From contig JBCBFT010000025.1 in assembly GCA_038527485.1 (NCBI GenBank), forward strand, positions 1 to 64,000: DNA of 64,000 bases, read 5' to 3'. Below, in pieces: positions 36,791-45,850 of the stretch. The first letter of the stretch is position 1. Every line of letters starts with the position of its first letter. A program made the translations under genes and the position numbers. The notes under the pieces are model-generated. The model made no database searches. It was not told the DNA's origin and saw nothing but the letters and a program-made list of their open reading frames with translations. Origin of the DNA: JALEFZ01 sp038527485 (GTDB lineage Bacteria > Bacteroidota > Bacteroidia > J057).

Positions 36791-37876
36791 CTACAGGTTC
36801 TGGACACCTATTGCGTTCAAGTCCTCAAAAGCTTGTGTAAGGCGCTTAATAAATGCCTTCTCTCCTTCGCGCAGCCATACACGTGGATCGTATTTCTTCT
36901 TATTGGGCTTATCTGCTCCTTCGGGATTACCGATCTGTGTCTGCAAGTAACCATGATTTTTTGCTTCATACTCACGCACACCTGACCAGAAGGCCCACTG
37001 CTGATCCGTATCGATGTTCATCTTGATGGCACCATACTCAATCGCTTCACGGATCTCCTCACGAGAAGAACCTGATCCTCCGTGGAAGACAAAGTTGATC
37101 GGTTGAGGACCTGTATTGAATTTCTGCTGTACGTACTCCTGAGAGTTCTTCAAAATGATAGGACGCAGCTGTACATTTCCAGGCTTATAGACTCCGTGGA
37201 CATTACCAAAAGCGGCTGCTACAGTGAACTTTTCGCTGACAGTTTTCAGCTTTTCGTATGCATACGCAACCTCTTCAGGCTGTGTGTAGAGTTTGGAGCT
37301 ATCTACATCTGTGTTGTCTACCCCATCTTCTTCTCCACCTGTGACACCCAGTTCGATCTCAATGGTCATACCCAGCGCATTCATACGCTCGAAGTAACGG
37401 TGGCTGATCTCCATATTTTCCTCAATCGGCTCTTCTGACAGATCGAGCATGTGAGAGCTATACAGCGGACGACCATGTGCCTCAAAATACTTCTCCCCAT
37501 GATCCAGTAGACCATCGATCCAAGGTAGGAGCTTCTTCGCGCAGTGGTCTGTATGCAGAATCACCGTGACACCATAAGCTTCTGCTAGTGCGTGTACATG
37601 CTGTGCACCTGAAAATCCTCCCAGAATAGCCGCACGCTCTCCTTCGTTGCTCAGACCTTTCCCTGCAAAGAACTTGGCACCTCCGTTGGAAAATTGGACG
37701 ATGACAGGCGAGTTGACTTCACGCGCCGTTTCCAAGACCGCATTTACGGAGTTGGTTCCTACGACGTTGACGGCTGGCAAGGCAAAGTTCTTCTCGTTGG
37801 CAAAATCGAGCAAGTGGGTCACTTCGTCTCCATGAAGGACACCCGGACGGAACTTCTGTTGGGTAGTGATATTCAT
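36791..37876 (-). CDS. fbaA: Class II fructose-bisphosphate aldolase
   Basis: A 361-residue zinc-dependent aldolase for the glycolytic cleavage of fructose 1,6-bisphosphate. The class II layout is clear: FALPAVNVVGTNSVNAVLE, the zinc ligands in ILHTDHCAKK, IEIELGVTGGEEDGVDN, FGNVHGVYKPG and VFHGGSGSSREEI, and KMNIDTDQQWAFWSGVREY. The length and the N-terminal extension match the FbaA (E. coli-like) subclass. It is transcribed alone. Confidence 0.96.
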   Translation of the reverse strand: MNITTQQKFRPGVLHGDEVTHLLDFANEKNFALPAVNVVGTNSVNAVLETAREVNSPVIVQFSNGGAKFFAGKGLSNEGERAAILGGFSGAQHVHALAEAYGVTVILHTDHCAKKLLPWIDGLLDHGEKYFEAHGRPLYSSHMLDLSEEPIEENMEISHRYFERMNALGMTIEIELGVTGGEEDGVDNTDVDSSKLYTQPEEVAYAYEKLKTVSEKFTVAAAFGNVHGVYKPGNVQLRPIILKNSQEYVQQKFNTGPQPINFVFHGGSGSSREEIREAIEYGAIKMNIDTDQQWAFWSGVREYEAKNHGYLQTQIGNPEGADKPNKKKYDPRVWLREGEKAFIKRLTQAFEDLNAIGVQNL

Positions 37877-38131
37877 ATATTAATGTGTGTATTTATCCTA
37901 TGCTCAAATGTAGGAATTTTTTTTTGAGACTGGCAGTATGAAAAAAGGTTCTCAAGCCAAGATTAAGACTTTTTATTCCCGCATGAAAAAATACTTCCCA
38001 TCTCCTGACCTCTTCTTAGCCAAATCTATTCCTCTCTCATGTGGATACATGGATATACTAAAAAGAGCCAACCTGACAAGCAGGATGACTCTATATGATT
38101 ACACGCTACGCGGAGGAATATTCCGTCGACC

Positions 38132-38833
38132 TTATCTGTGATTCAGGGCTTTGCACGTACAACGCTTCTTCATCTTTTTGAAATGATAGCTCAGACGAAC
38201 TTTGGCCATCGCTCCAATTTCATTATCTGGAAAAACAGGACGCAATCCATTGTTCTCCTCAATCACGGCTCTGCTGTAGTTGTGCGCCAAATAAAATACA
38301 TTCGCTTCTAATGCGACAGAGACATAAGGGCTAAAAAACAAGCGATATCCAGCTACTGCGCGTCCGCCCCAAGCCGTAGTAGAGACGGCCCCTTCCAGAT
38401 TGAACCTTTGCAGTAGTTCATCGCCTTCCACCTGTCCAAAATATATCAGCACATCGGCTCCTCCATACAATTGGGAAGCGCCACGATGGTATTTTCGTTC
38501 ATAGCCCATGTTCACAAACGTCCCATTGTAATCTAATGGCAGAAAGCTCGAAGGGTCATTGTCTCTGGCACGCTGAGTCGACAGCGCGCGATAGTCCACC
38601 CCAAATCGAAATCCATCTGTGATGGAGTGATGATAGGTGTATTGTATCCCTCCTTGGGGAATAGCTGAAAAAGGAGCCCCCGAGGTATAATCACCATAGG
38701 CATTGTTATACATCGCCAAACCTCCCACTAGACTTATTTCATGAACCTGAGGTTTGTACAAGGCCCGCTGAGCCATCGTGGGCAGGGTCAACCCACATAT
38801 TGCTATACATACAATCAATCGCCAGATGTGCAT
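38132..38833 (-). CDS. Putative outer-membrane beta-barrel protein
   Basis: A 233-residue exported protein with a signal peptide (about 1-21, ending TMAQ). The mature sequence shows alternating hydrophobic strands with aromatic girdles (ISLVGGLAMYNNAYG, GIQYTYHHSI, FRFGVDYRAL, VALEANVFYLAHNY, MAKVRLSYHFKK), which fits a small eight-stranded barrel. The basic, Cys-containing tail after the last strand is unusual for an OMP, where the last residue is normally aromatic. No specific family was recognised. Confidence 0.65.
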   Translation of the reverse strand: MHIWRLIVCIAICGLTLPTMAQRALYKPQVHEISLVGGLAMYNNAYGDYTSGAPFSAIPQGGIQYTYHHSITDGFRFGVDYRALSTQRARDNDPSSFLPLDYNGTFVNMGYERKYHRGASQLYGGADVLIYFGQVEGDELLQRFNLEGAVSTTAWGGRAVAGYRLFFSPYVSVALEANVFYLAHNYSRAVIEENNGLRPVFPDNEIGAMAKVRLSYHFKKMKKRCTCKALNHR

Positions 38834-39069
38834 ATTTATTCCTTATATTTATCTCTAAGATCCGAAGAACAAAGCATTTGCCCAACATGATTATCTACCT
38901 TCCTTAACAATCTCTTGGACATTCTCCCTCATTTCAAGTATCAAATTATCCCTTACATTTTCCCTCTGTCACCTTTTTCCATTCCTTAGGTTTATCCAGT
39001 CACCTAATGGTAGATGTATATACCGCAACCTTTCCTTAAATTAGACGGTTTATATTAAAAATTGATGGG

Positions 39070-39504
39070 ATGAAATATCTTGGGATTCTTTTGGTTATTT
39101 TCTCTTTCTCCACATATACTCTCAAAGCGCAGGTAGATGTGTCTTGGATGCAACTCGAACGCATCGAATATGAATTAAGAGACGAATCTGGAAGTGGTTT
39201 TTCTCTTCCGATTCCCAAATTCAGCAACGAAATCAAGAATCTTGAAGGAAAGAAAGTGAGGGTCAAAGGATATGTCATTCCGCTCAATATCGAAGGTACG
39301 GAATATGCCATTTCTGCTTATCCCAATGCTTCCTGCTTTTTTTGCGGATCAGCGGGACAGGAATCTGTGATGCGACTGACCTTGAAAGATAAGCGCGTGA
39401 AGTACAATGTAGACGAGTTTTTGGAGTTTGAAGGGGAATTGAAACTCAATTATTTGCCTGATGACTTGATGTATGCGTTGGAAGGAAGTGTGGAGGTGAA
39501 ATGA
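39070..39504 (+). CDS. Exported DUF3299-like protein with CFFCG motif (paralog 2)
   Basis: A 144-residue paralog of the product of 36243-36677, of identical length. The signal peptide ends LKAQ, then VDVSWMQLERIEY (compare VDIRWQDLERVSF), GKKVRVKGYVIPLN and SCFFCGSAGQESVMRL. The two genes lie 2.4 kb apart on the same strand with fbaA and a barrel gene between, so they are not a simple recent tandem. Function unknown. Confidence 0.7.
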   Translation: MKYLGILLVIFSFSTYTLKAQVDVSWMQLERIEYELRDESGSGFSLPIPKFSNEIKNLEGKKVRVKGYVIPLNIEGTEYAISAYPNASCFFCGSAGQESVMRLTLKDKRVKYNVDEFLEFEGELKLNYLPDDLMYALEGSVEVK

Positions 39505-39544
39505 ATACGTTGGCAGCAAGCATTACTTGAAAAATCTTTGATTG

Positions 39545-39817
39545 CTATTGTACCGTATCAGGTGTGGCAAAAGCAGGTTTTGGGGTAACCAACTTAATCT
39601 CAGATTCTGTCGCTTTATTCTGCTGCTGCCTAATAAACTCTTTGGAGATCCCTTGAAATCCCATAGGTCTGACCTGATCAGACGCATTGGCTGCTGAAAG
39701 ACAAAAAACCCCACACGTGCTGCCTTCATGACTACATGGAGGAATGAAAAGCAAACCCACAATAATCAGGCTAGCCATGAGCAATATGGTCCGATCATGA
39801 TGTTTCTTGGCTTTCAT
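39545..39817 (-). CDS. Small membrane protein, hypothetical
   Basis: A 90-residue protein from ATG 39817: basic N-terminus (MKAKKHHDR), one membrane helix (about 10-28), then a Cys-containing segment and a polar tail. It lies convergent to CFFCG paralog 2 and divergent from mog. No family was recognised; short length makes this a moderate call. Confidence 0.45.
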   Translation of the reverse strand: MKAKKHHDRTILLMASLIIVGLLFIPPCSHEGSTCGVFCLSAANASDQVRPMGFQGISKEFIRQQQNKATESEIKLVTPKPAFATPDTVQ

Positions 39818-39942
39818 ACTCACAAGGTACGAACTTTTCGTGCCTTAGATGTCAACAAATGACATGATTTTTTTTACTCTGGCCATTTTTCTCCTTACTT
39901 GCTCGCTCATTTGTACATCCTCTCATATTTTCAGATTACTAC

Positions 39943-40473
39943 ATGGTTATCAAAATCGGCATCATCAATGTCTCTGACCGCGCAAGCGCAGGGATCTATG
40001 AGGACATTCCTGGACAAAAGATCGAAGCTACTTTGAATGAATACTTACATTCATCTTGGGAAAAAACCTACGCTGTCATCCCTGATGAGCAGGATCAGAT
40101 CGAAGCCACGCTCAAACACATGGCAGATGAAGTAGGCTGCTGCCTCATCGTGACCTCAGGAGGGACAGGACCAGCGCTACGAGATGTAACACCCGAAGCG
40201 ACAGAGGCAGTATGTGAAAAGATGATGCCCGGTTTTGGAGAATTGATGCGGATGGAGAGCCTCAAATACGTACCGACAGCGATTCTATCGAGGCAGACAG
40301 CAGGTATCAGGGGACAGTCCCTAATCATCAACCTCCCAGGGAAGCCCAAGGCTATTCGCGAGTGCCTTGACGCTGTGTTTCCTGCGGTTCCCTACTGCAT
40401 CGATCTCATCGGAGGCCCTTACCTAGAGGTCAACGAATCGGTGATCAAAGCCTTTCGACCCAAATCGAAGTAA
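39943..40473 (+). CDS. mog: Molybdopterin adenylyltransferase (MogA/MoaB family)
   Basis: A 176-residue MoCF-fold protein that adenylates molybdopterin in molybdenum cofactor synthesis. IGIINVSDRASAG at the N-terminus, LIVTSGGTGPALRDVTPEA in the middle, and INLPGKPKAIRECLDA near the end are the family signatures; the length fits Mog rather than MoeA. No other moco genes are in the window. The 186-bp gap after it carries two dispersed repeats. Confidence 0.92.
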   Translation: MVIKIGIINVSDRASAGIYEDIPGQKIEATLNEYLHSSWEKTYAVIPDEQDQIEATLKHMADEVGCCLIVTSGGTGPALRDVTPEATEAVCEKMMPGFGELMRMESLKYVPTAILSRQTAGIRGQSLIINLPGKPKAIRECLDAVFPAVPYCIDLIGGPYLEVNESVIKAFRPKSK

Positions 40474-40475
40474 GC

Positions 40476-40530
40476 CCCTGTTTGAAACCTCAAATCTGCG
40501 AAAAGTTTGCGCTTTCAAACAGGGTCTGAG
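40476..40530 (+). repeat. Dispersed hairpin repeat (family R), copy 2
   Basis: A short copy reading GAAACCTCAAATCTGCGAAA and AAGTTTGCGCTTTCA. Here it forms a longer palindrome: CCCTGTTTGAAA (40476-40487) faces TTTCAAACAGGG (40513-40524). It starts 2 bases after the mog stop codon, so it may act as its terminator, and it ends 26 bases before copy B of the 95-bp element. Confidence 0.6.
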
Positions 40531-40556
40531 CAGTCTAGAACGAAATATTAACAACT

Positions 40557-40651
40557 ATCACGAATGGGTGGGTGCCGTATCTTCTATGTAGAGATGTAAA
40601 TTTATCGCGTCTTTACCTAGAAAATCAGTCCTATGGGAATTCATTCGTGAT
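40557..40651. mobile_element. 95-bp element with inverted ends, copy B
   Basis: The ends are ATCACGAATG (40557-40566) and CATTCGTGAT (40642-40651). The internal half reads TTCTATGTAGAGATG facing CGTCTTTACCTAGAA. Same length as copies A and C, with point differences mostly in the loop. Confidence 0.75.
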
Positions 40652-40659
40652 ACTCACTA

Positions 40660-41982
40660 TTAGTCCTGAATCTCTTTCGCAACTACTACCAGCTTTCCAT
40701 CCTGGATGACGGTATGGATGTTTTCCAGGGCTTTGACATCTACCCATGGACTCCCGTCTACGATGATGATATCTGCTGTCTTGCCTGGCTCTAGCGTGCC
40801 ATAGCGATCGTCCAACTGCAAGGTCTGTGCAGGTATGCGTGTAGCAGCCTTCAGGACGTTTTCGGCCTTCATTCCCATGCGCATCAACTGGTCCATCTCG
40901 GCGAGCAGGCTAGCTCCGAAGCTCATCCCAGGACCTGTAGAGGCCCCTGCGGCAATAAATACGCCTGCGGCTTCCAACTTCTGGATATTTTCTCGCATCG
41001 CAGGTCTGGCAAACCAGTCAGGATTCAACTCTTTGGGAGTCACCTCCGATACAAAGGCTGATGGGATCATTGTGACTTTTTCATCCACCAGTAGGTTGAG
41101 TGTTACTGAGTCTATGGCGTCGCGGGCACCATATTCAACCATCTCGGCTCCCCATCGGACAACTTCGCGTATGTCTTGATTGGTCCCTGTCTGTACAGCC
41201 ACCCACATGTTGAGTTCACCCGCTTGCTCAATCAACCCCTTGACAATCTGGGAGTCCAGTTTGGGGACCGTACCTCCCATATCATCATAGACAATTTTGA
41301 TTCCCTCCATCCCTGTTTCGTACACCTCGACTGCGTGCGTCTTGGCGACATTCACTTGGGTTTCTTCGTAGGTAAATGCGTCTGCATTCCCCTCATCTCC
41401 TGCAAACCATGTCGAGACAGGGTGTCCTCCGACTGCCGTAAAAATCGGTCCTGCGGCATACACGCGAGGTCCCATGATTTCCCCTTTGAGCATTTTCAAG
41501 TTGTACTCAAGGATGTTTTGCATGGGATCACCCGTAGAGCGAAAATTGGTGATGCCGTTACGATGGAAATTCTTTCGGACTTCAGGTCTTATCCGTAGAT
41601 AAGTCAAGAGTTGACCCAAAGGATTTTTGCCCTCGTTTTCCTGGGTATTGAGAAAGAAATAAGCTGTCATATCAAACAGCGCGGGCATAATCGCCATTCC
41701 ATTCACATCTACTACCTTAGCACCTTGAGGTGTCTCGCAGTCACGCCCTACGCAGGTAATGTCACTCCCTTGGATGATGACTTTTCCTCCATCCATCACG
41801 GGTTCCACGCCATTCCAGACACGCCCGTTTACCAGTGCTAGGCTCGTATAGCTGGTTTCTTTCCCATCATATGTTCCTCTCAAAACGAAGAAATACTGAA
41901 TGGCAAAGCTCGCACTTGTCAAAAATATGATGGTTACGAGCAATGGTCGTAAGCAACCTTTGGGCATTCCTTTTTTTGTCAT
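40660..41982 (-). CDS. Amidohydrolase-family protein lacking metal ligands
   Basis: A 440-residue protein with an N-terminal membrane anchor (about 10-30) and an amidohydrolase (urease-superfamily) body. The barrel framework and C-terminus are well kept (LQLDDRYGTLEPGKTADIIIVDGSPW). Yet the metal-binding residues are missing: where the family has D-x-H-x-H there is LFDMTAYFFL, the third-ligand His region reads AVQTGTNQD, the fourth reads MVEYG instead of IEHG, and the usual GTDAG reads GASTG. It may therefore be a non-catalytic relative. It is followed by copy B of the 95-bp element. Confidence 0.8.
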   Translation of the reverse strand: MTKKGMPKGCLRPLLVTIIFLTSASFAIQYFFVLRGTYDGKETSYTSLALVNGRVWNGVEPVMDGGKVIIQGSDITCVGRDCETPQGAKVVDVNGMAIMPALFDMTAYFFLNTQENEGKNPLGQLLTYLRIRPEVRKNFHRNGITNFRSTGDPMQNILEYNLKMLKGEIMGPRVYAAGPIFTAVGGHPVSTWFAGDEGNADAFTYEETQVNVAKTHAVEVYETGMEGIKIVYDDMGGTVPKLDSQIVKGLIEQAGELNMWVAVQTGTNQDIREVVRWGAEMVEYGARDAIDSVTLNLLVDEKVTMIPSAFVSEVTPKELNPDWFARPAMRENIQKLEAAGVFIAAGASTGPGMSFGASLLAEMDQLMRMGMKAENVLKAATRIPAQTLQLDDRYGTLEPGKTADIIIVDGSPWVDVKALENIHTVIQDGKLVVVAKEIQD

Positions 41983-42144
41983 CTCAGTTTTTTATTCAAA
42001 TGGGCGCATGGCTCTCTCGAACCATGCGCCCTTGATATTTATTCTCTTATCGACTGCTCAAATCTCATTTCGCTTTGATACAGTAAATTTGCTATTGAAT
42101 CTGCCTCTTTCATAAAATAGAGGACAGATTACGATCATATAATG

Positions 42145-42246
42145 TTTTAGACCCTGTCTGGAACAATGAAAATCTAGCTAAAAAGCCAAGATTTCAGGTT
42201 CTGAAAGCGCAAACTTTTTGCGCAGATTTGAGGTTTCAAACATGGA
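42145..42246 (-). repeat. Dispersed hairpin repeat (family R), copy 3
   Basis: The longest copy, read on the minus strand from 42246: GAAACCTCAAATCTGCGCAA, a hairpin GCGCAAA-AAG-TTTGCGC, then TTTCAGAACCTGAAATC, AGCTAGATTTTCATTG and AGGGTCTA. It begins one base after the fabI stop codon, so it would form the 3' end of the fabI transcript. Confidence 0.65.
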
Positions 42247-42247
42247 C

Positions 42248-43066
42248 CTATTCCTCTGGGAAATTCATGCTATCAAAAATGGCTTCATTGACCCCAACGC
42301 TAGAAAATCCTCCATCGTGGAAGAGGTTCTGCATCGTCACCCGACGCGTGAAGTCAGAAAACATCATGATACAGTAATTGGCACATTCTTCTGCTGTAGC
42401 ATTTCCTAGAGGGGACATCTGCTCAGAGTAGTATAGCATTTTATCAAATCCTCCGACCCCTGTACCAGCTGTGGTAGGTGTAGGAGATTGAGAGACCGTA
42501 TTGACACGCACATTATTTTTATGGCCAAAATGATAGCCGAAACTACGTGCGATAGACTCCAAGAGTGCTTTGGCTTCTGCCATGTCATTGTACTTTCCAA
42601 ACGTACGCTGAGCTGCGATGTAAGTAAGTGCTAGAATCGATCCCCAGTCATTCATCAATTCACGCTTAAACAGCGTCTGCATGATCTTGTGAAAAGAAAC
42701 AGCTGAGATATCATACGTCTTTTCCAGCCAAGCGTAATTCAGATTGGTATACTCACGGTTCTTGCGCACATTGGGAGACATTCCTATAGAGTGCAGGACA
42801 AAATCTAGCTTGCCATATTGCTCGCTTGCTGCATCTAGGAGGGCGTTGATATCGTCTAGATTGGTCGCATCTGCTCCGATCACTTGAGAACCTGTTTGCT
42901 CGGCAAGCTCATTGATTTTACCCATTCGGAGGGCTACAGGCGCATTGGTTAGTATAAACTTTGCACCTTCTTCGTGTGCACGGGTAGCGACTTTCCAGGC
43001 AATGGAGTTTTCGTCCAACGCACCGAAGATAATTCCTGTCTTTCCTTCTAATAATTGGTGAGACAT
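42248..43066 (-). CDS. fabI: Enoyl-[acyl-carrier-protein] reductase (NADH), FabI type
   Basis: A 272-residue short-chain dehydrogenase-like enzyme for the last step of fatty acid elongation. The start MSHQLLEGKTGIIFGALDENSIAW is typical for FabI, HSIGMSPN follows, and the active-site pattern LTYIAAQRTFGKYNDMAEAK carries the two tyrosines and the lysine of FabI (Tyr-x6-Lys). The C-terminal RRVTMQNLFHDGGFSSVG also fits. It is transcribed alone. Confidence 0.95.
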   Translation of the reverse strand: MSHQLLEGKTGIIFGALDENSIAWKVATRAHEEGAKFILTNAPVALRMGKINELAEQTGSQVIGADATNLDDINALLDAASEQYGKLDFVLHSIGMSPNVRKNREYTNLNYAWLEKTYDISAVSFHKIMQTLFKRELMNDWGSILALTYIAAQRTFGKYNDMAEAKALLESIARSFGYHFGHKNNVRVNTVSQSPTPTTAGTGVGGFDKMLYYSEQMSPLGNATAEECANYCIMMFSDFTRRVTMQNLFHDGGFSSVGVNEAIFDSMNFPEE

Positions 43067-43272
43067 ATTCGTCGGGGTAGTAGATGATTAGCAAAAGGAC
43101 ACATATCGAGATGTCCAGAAAAACAGCGGCAAATACGAAAGATTTTGGTTTCTGCGCAAATAGATCTTTGAGGGACTCCGATCGACCGCATCAAACACCT
43201 GAGTGAAAAAGGAGTGGATATTGAACTAAAGGGTAAGAAAGCGGGTATAGTCTAAAAGAGATCAGACATGGA

Positions 43273-43280
43273 TATCTTTG
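43273..43280 (+). promoter_or_regulatory. -7 promoter element of the mannosyltransferase gene
   Basis: TATCTTTG is an exact TAnnTTTG match, 83 bases before the preferred start at 43363. Confidence 0.5.
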
Positions 43281-43362
43281 CATAAGGTAACATGTTTAGT
43301 TGGAGTTACGCCATCATTCTCTTTATTTTACAACTCTTTTTTTGGCAAATTTAGGTGTACGC

Positions 43363-44139
43363 ATGGCAAAAATGCTGGTCATTGTTCCCACATACAATGA
43401 ACGTGAGAATATAGAAGCTTTAATCCGGAAGGTAATGGAGGAGTTACCTGCGGGTGACGTGCTGATTGTAGAGGACAATTCGCCCGACGGAACGGCAGAT
43501 ATCGTCAAAGGTCTCATGAAGGAATTTGAGGGGCGTCTGCATATAGAAGAGCGAAAAGGAAAGCTGGGCTTGGGCACTGCCTACATTCACGGTTTCAAGT
43601 GGGCCCTGAGTCATGATTATGAGTACATCTTCGAGATGGATGCAGACTTTAGCCACAATCCCAAGGCGCTCCCAGCCCTTTTGCGCGCATGCCAAGAAGA
43701 AGGGCATGACATGTCTATAGGCTCCCGCTATATCAATGGTGTCAATGTCGTGAACTGGCCGATGAGTCGTGTGTTGATGAGTTATTATGCCAGTGCGTAT
43801 GTGCGATTCATCACAGGGATGACCATCCGAGATACGACCGCAGGCTTCAAGTGCTACACACGAAAGGTACTCGAACGCGTCCTTCAGGACCCCATCAAAT
43901 TTGTGGGTTATGCTTTCCAGATCGAAATGAAGTTTCGCGCCTGGAAATTTGGTTTCACCATCAAAGAGGTGCCCATCATCTTCAGAGACAGGACGCAAGG
44001 AGAGTCCAAGATGTCGAGTAAGATTTTTAAAGAAGCCATTTTTGGGGTCATCCAAATGAAAATATCTTCCTGGTTTAGGCCTTGGAAAATGGATCCCTCC
44101 TCTATCACAAACGCACGCCCAAGCGAATCAAAAGCTTAA
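43363..44139 (+). CDS. Polyprenol-phosphate mannosyltransferase-like GT2 (DPM1 family)
   Basis: A 258-residue GT-A glycosyltransferase. VIVPTYNERENIEALI at the N-terminus, LIVEDNSPDGTADIV, the metal-binding EMDADFSHNP, SRYINGVNVVNWPMSR, DTTAGFKCYTRKVL and IIFRDRTQGESKMS are the DPM1 signatures. No membrane helices follow, so it is the short soluble form that acts at the inner face of the membrane on polyprenyl phosphate. ATG 43363 puts the GT motif at the N-terminus; a TTG 63 bases upstream is less likely. It may supply mannose for glycolipids or surface glycans. Confidence 0.92.
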   Translation: MAKMLVIVPTYNERENIEALIRKVMEELPAGDVLIVEDNSPDGTADIVKGLMKEFEGRLHIEERKGKLGLGTAYIHGFKWALSHDYEYIFEMDADFSHNPKALPALLRACQEEGHDMSIGSRYINGVNVVNWPMSRVLMSYYASAYVRFITGMTIRDTTAGFKCYTRKVLERVLQDPIKFVGYAFQIEMKFRAWKFGFTIKEVPIIFRDRTQGESKMSSKIFKEAIFGVIQMKISSWFRPWKMDPSSITNARPSESKA

Positions 44140-44231
44140 AGATAGTCCCTCGTTTCATATGAAAATCGCTATTTCCCTGCAAATAGGGGACTTAATGAAG
44201 GTGGGCTGTTTTCATATTAAACAAATAGTAT

Positions 44232-44239
44232 TACCTTTG
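44232..44239 (+). promoter_or_regulatory. -7 promoter element of the SPT-like gene
   Basis: TACCTTTG is an exact TAnnTTTG match, 47 bases before the TTG start of the downstream gene, and is placed so that the mRNA would begin near 44245. Confidence 0.55.
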
Positions 44240-44286
44240 CAGGCATTGATTTTTAAGAAGAGTTTGGAAATTTAATATCACAAGCT

Positions 44287-45549
44287 TTGGATATCTTTGA
44301 CAAAATCGACCGAAACATGGCCACCGACCTGGGGCAGTACGCTTCTATGGGTCATGGCTACATCGCGTACCCCAAGCTGGAAGGCGAGATAGGGCCATGG
44401 ATGAAATTCCGTGGAAAGGATGTACTCGTATGGTCGCTTAACAGCTATCTTGGGCTGGCCAACCACCCCGAAATACGCAAAGTAGACGCACAAGCAGCAG
44501 CAGACTGGGGTCTTGCTTATCCGATGGGCTCTCGCGTGCTGACTGGAAACTCTGACAATCATGAAGAGTTTGAGCGTCAGGCAGCTGAGTTCATGGAGAA
44601 AGAAGACGCTTTCTTGTTGAATTTTGGTTATCAGGGATGTATGTCTATCATTCATGCTTTGACAGATCGTAAGGACGTCATCGTGTATGATCAGCTATCC
44701 CATGCTTGTATCATGGATGGCATGAATATGAGCTTGGCCAAACGCTTTGTATTCGCACACAACGACATGGAGCAGTTGGAGAACCGTCTTCAACGCGCAA
44801 AAAAGATTGTAGCGAAGACAGGGGGAGGTATTCTCGTCGTTACTGAAGGAGTCTTTGGTATGCGTGGAGATATGGGCCGTCTAGACAAGATTGCAGAATT
44901 AAAAGAAAAGTACAACGCACGCCTTTTTGTGGACGATGCACACGGATTTGGTGTCATGGGCGAGAAAGGTCGCGGCGTTGGTGAGCACTATGGTGTTCAG
45001 GATAAAATCGATGTACTCTTCTGTACATTTGCCAAGTCAATGGCAGGCTTCGGTGCTTTCGTGACGGGTGATCGTAAGGTCATCAATTATCTAAAGTACA
45101 ACATGCGTAGCCAGATCTATGCAAAGTCTCTTTGTATGCCTATGACTGTAGGTTCTATCAAGCGCCTCGAAATGCTTCGTACAATGCCTGAGCTTCGCGA
45201 AAAACTCTGGAATATTGTCAACAAGCTGCAGAGTGGATTGAAAGATAGAGGATTTGATATCGGCAATACGCAGTCACCTGTCACCCCCGTTTATCTTCAT
45301 ACTTCAGGCACAGATGCCGAAGCGATTGGAGTAGTCACAGATCTTCGTGAAAACCACAAGATTTTTGCCTCGGGTGTCGTTTACCCTGTAGTTGAACGTG
45401 GCGTCATTATGCTTCGTCTGATTCCAACTGCTCACCACCGTGAGGAGGATGTCGATTACACACTTGACGCCTTTGAGCAGGTAAGAACTAAGATGGAAAG
45501 CGGCATATACCGCGAAAAAATGCAAGAATTCGCTGCTTTAATGGGTTAA
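44287..45549 (+). CDS. Serine palmitoyltransferase-like alpha-oxoamine synthase
   Basis: A 420-residue PLP enzyme of the family with serine palmitoyltransferase, KBL and BioF. NSYLGLANHPEIRK, the substrate-pocket segment GSRVLTGNSDNHEEFE, VDDAHGFGVMGEKGRG and the PLP lysine in FCTFAKSMAGFG are seen. In Bacteroidota this subgroup makes the sphinganine backbone of sphingolipids, which is the best guess here. The start is a TTG (44287), because LDIFDKIDRN matches the usual N-terminus and no ATG lies in frame upstream; an ATG at 44317 is an alternative. Confidence 0.88.
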   Translation: MDIFDKIDRNMATDLGQYASMGHGYIAYPKLEGEIGPWMKFRGKDVLVWSLNSYLGLANHPEIRKVDAQAAADWGLAYPMGSRVLTGNSDNHEEFERQAAEFMEKEDAFLLNFGYQGCMSIIHALTDRKDVIVYDQLSHACIMDGMNMSLAKRFVFAHNDMEQLENRLQRAKKIVAKTGGGILVVTEGVFGMRGDMGRLDKIAELKEKYNARLFVDDAHGFGVMGEKGRGVGEHYGVQDKIDVLFCTFAKSMAGFGAFVTGDRKVINYLKYNMRSQIYAKSLCMPMTVGSIKRLEMLRTMPELREKLWNIVNKLQSGLKDRGFDIGNTQSPVTPVYLHTSGTDAEAIGVVTDLRENHKIFASGVVYPVVERGVIMLRLIPTAHHREEDVDYTLDAFEQVRTKMESGIYREKMQEFAALMG

Positions 45550-45608
45550 ATTGTTGACTTAATAAGACCTTTATATTAATTTGGTCTTAAACCTAAAAAT
45601 TAAACAAG

Positions 45609-45791
45609 ATGGAAAGATACAACAAACTCAAGGAGCTAGTACTCTCTTCAGAGGACGATTTCGAGAAGTTCTACGCTAAGCAGAATAAAGCTGCTGGAAC
45701 ACGTGCTCGTAAAGCAATGCAAGAATTGAAAGTACTTGCTCAGGAGATCCGCCAGGAAATCCAAGAGATGAAAAACCAAGAACCAGCATAA
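45609..45791 (+). CDS. Small histone-H1-like protein
   Basis: A 60-residue, highly charged helical protein (MERYNKLKELVLSSEDDFEKFYAKQNKAA then TRARKAMQELKVLAQEIRQ). It matches the Hc1/histone-H1-like small proteins found across Bacteroidota. It probably binds DNA or acts as a nucleoid component; this rests on family resemblance. It follows the SPT-like gene by 59 bases and is closed by a strong terminator. Confidence 0.85.
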   Translation: MERYNKLKELVLSSEDDFEKFYAKQNKAAGTRARKAMQELKVLAQEIRQEIQEMKNQEPA

Positions 45792-45813
45792 GCTGAGTCT
45801 TTTAAAATCCAAC

Positions 45814-45850
45814 AAAGAGGGATTTCCGTTTACGGAGTCCCTCTTTTACT
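45814..45850 (+). terminator. Terminator after histone-H1-like gene
   Basis: AAAGAGGGA at 45814-45822 pairs with TCCCTCTTT at 45838-45846, with an inner CCG/CGG stem, followed by TACTTTTG. Confidence 0.85.

Noticed and set aside
37938..38141. 67-codon ORF on the plus strand between fbaA and the barrel gene
   Set aside because: No recognisable motif, no signal or helix pattern, and it runs into the 3' end of the convergent gene; most likely a chance frame.
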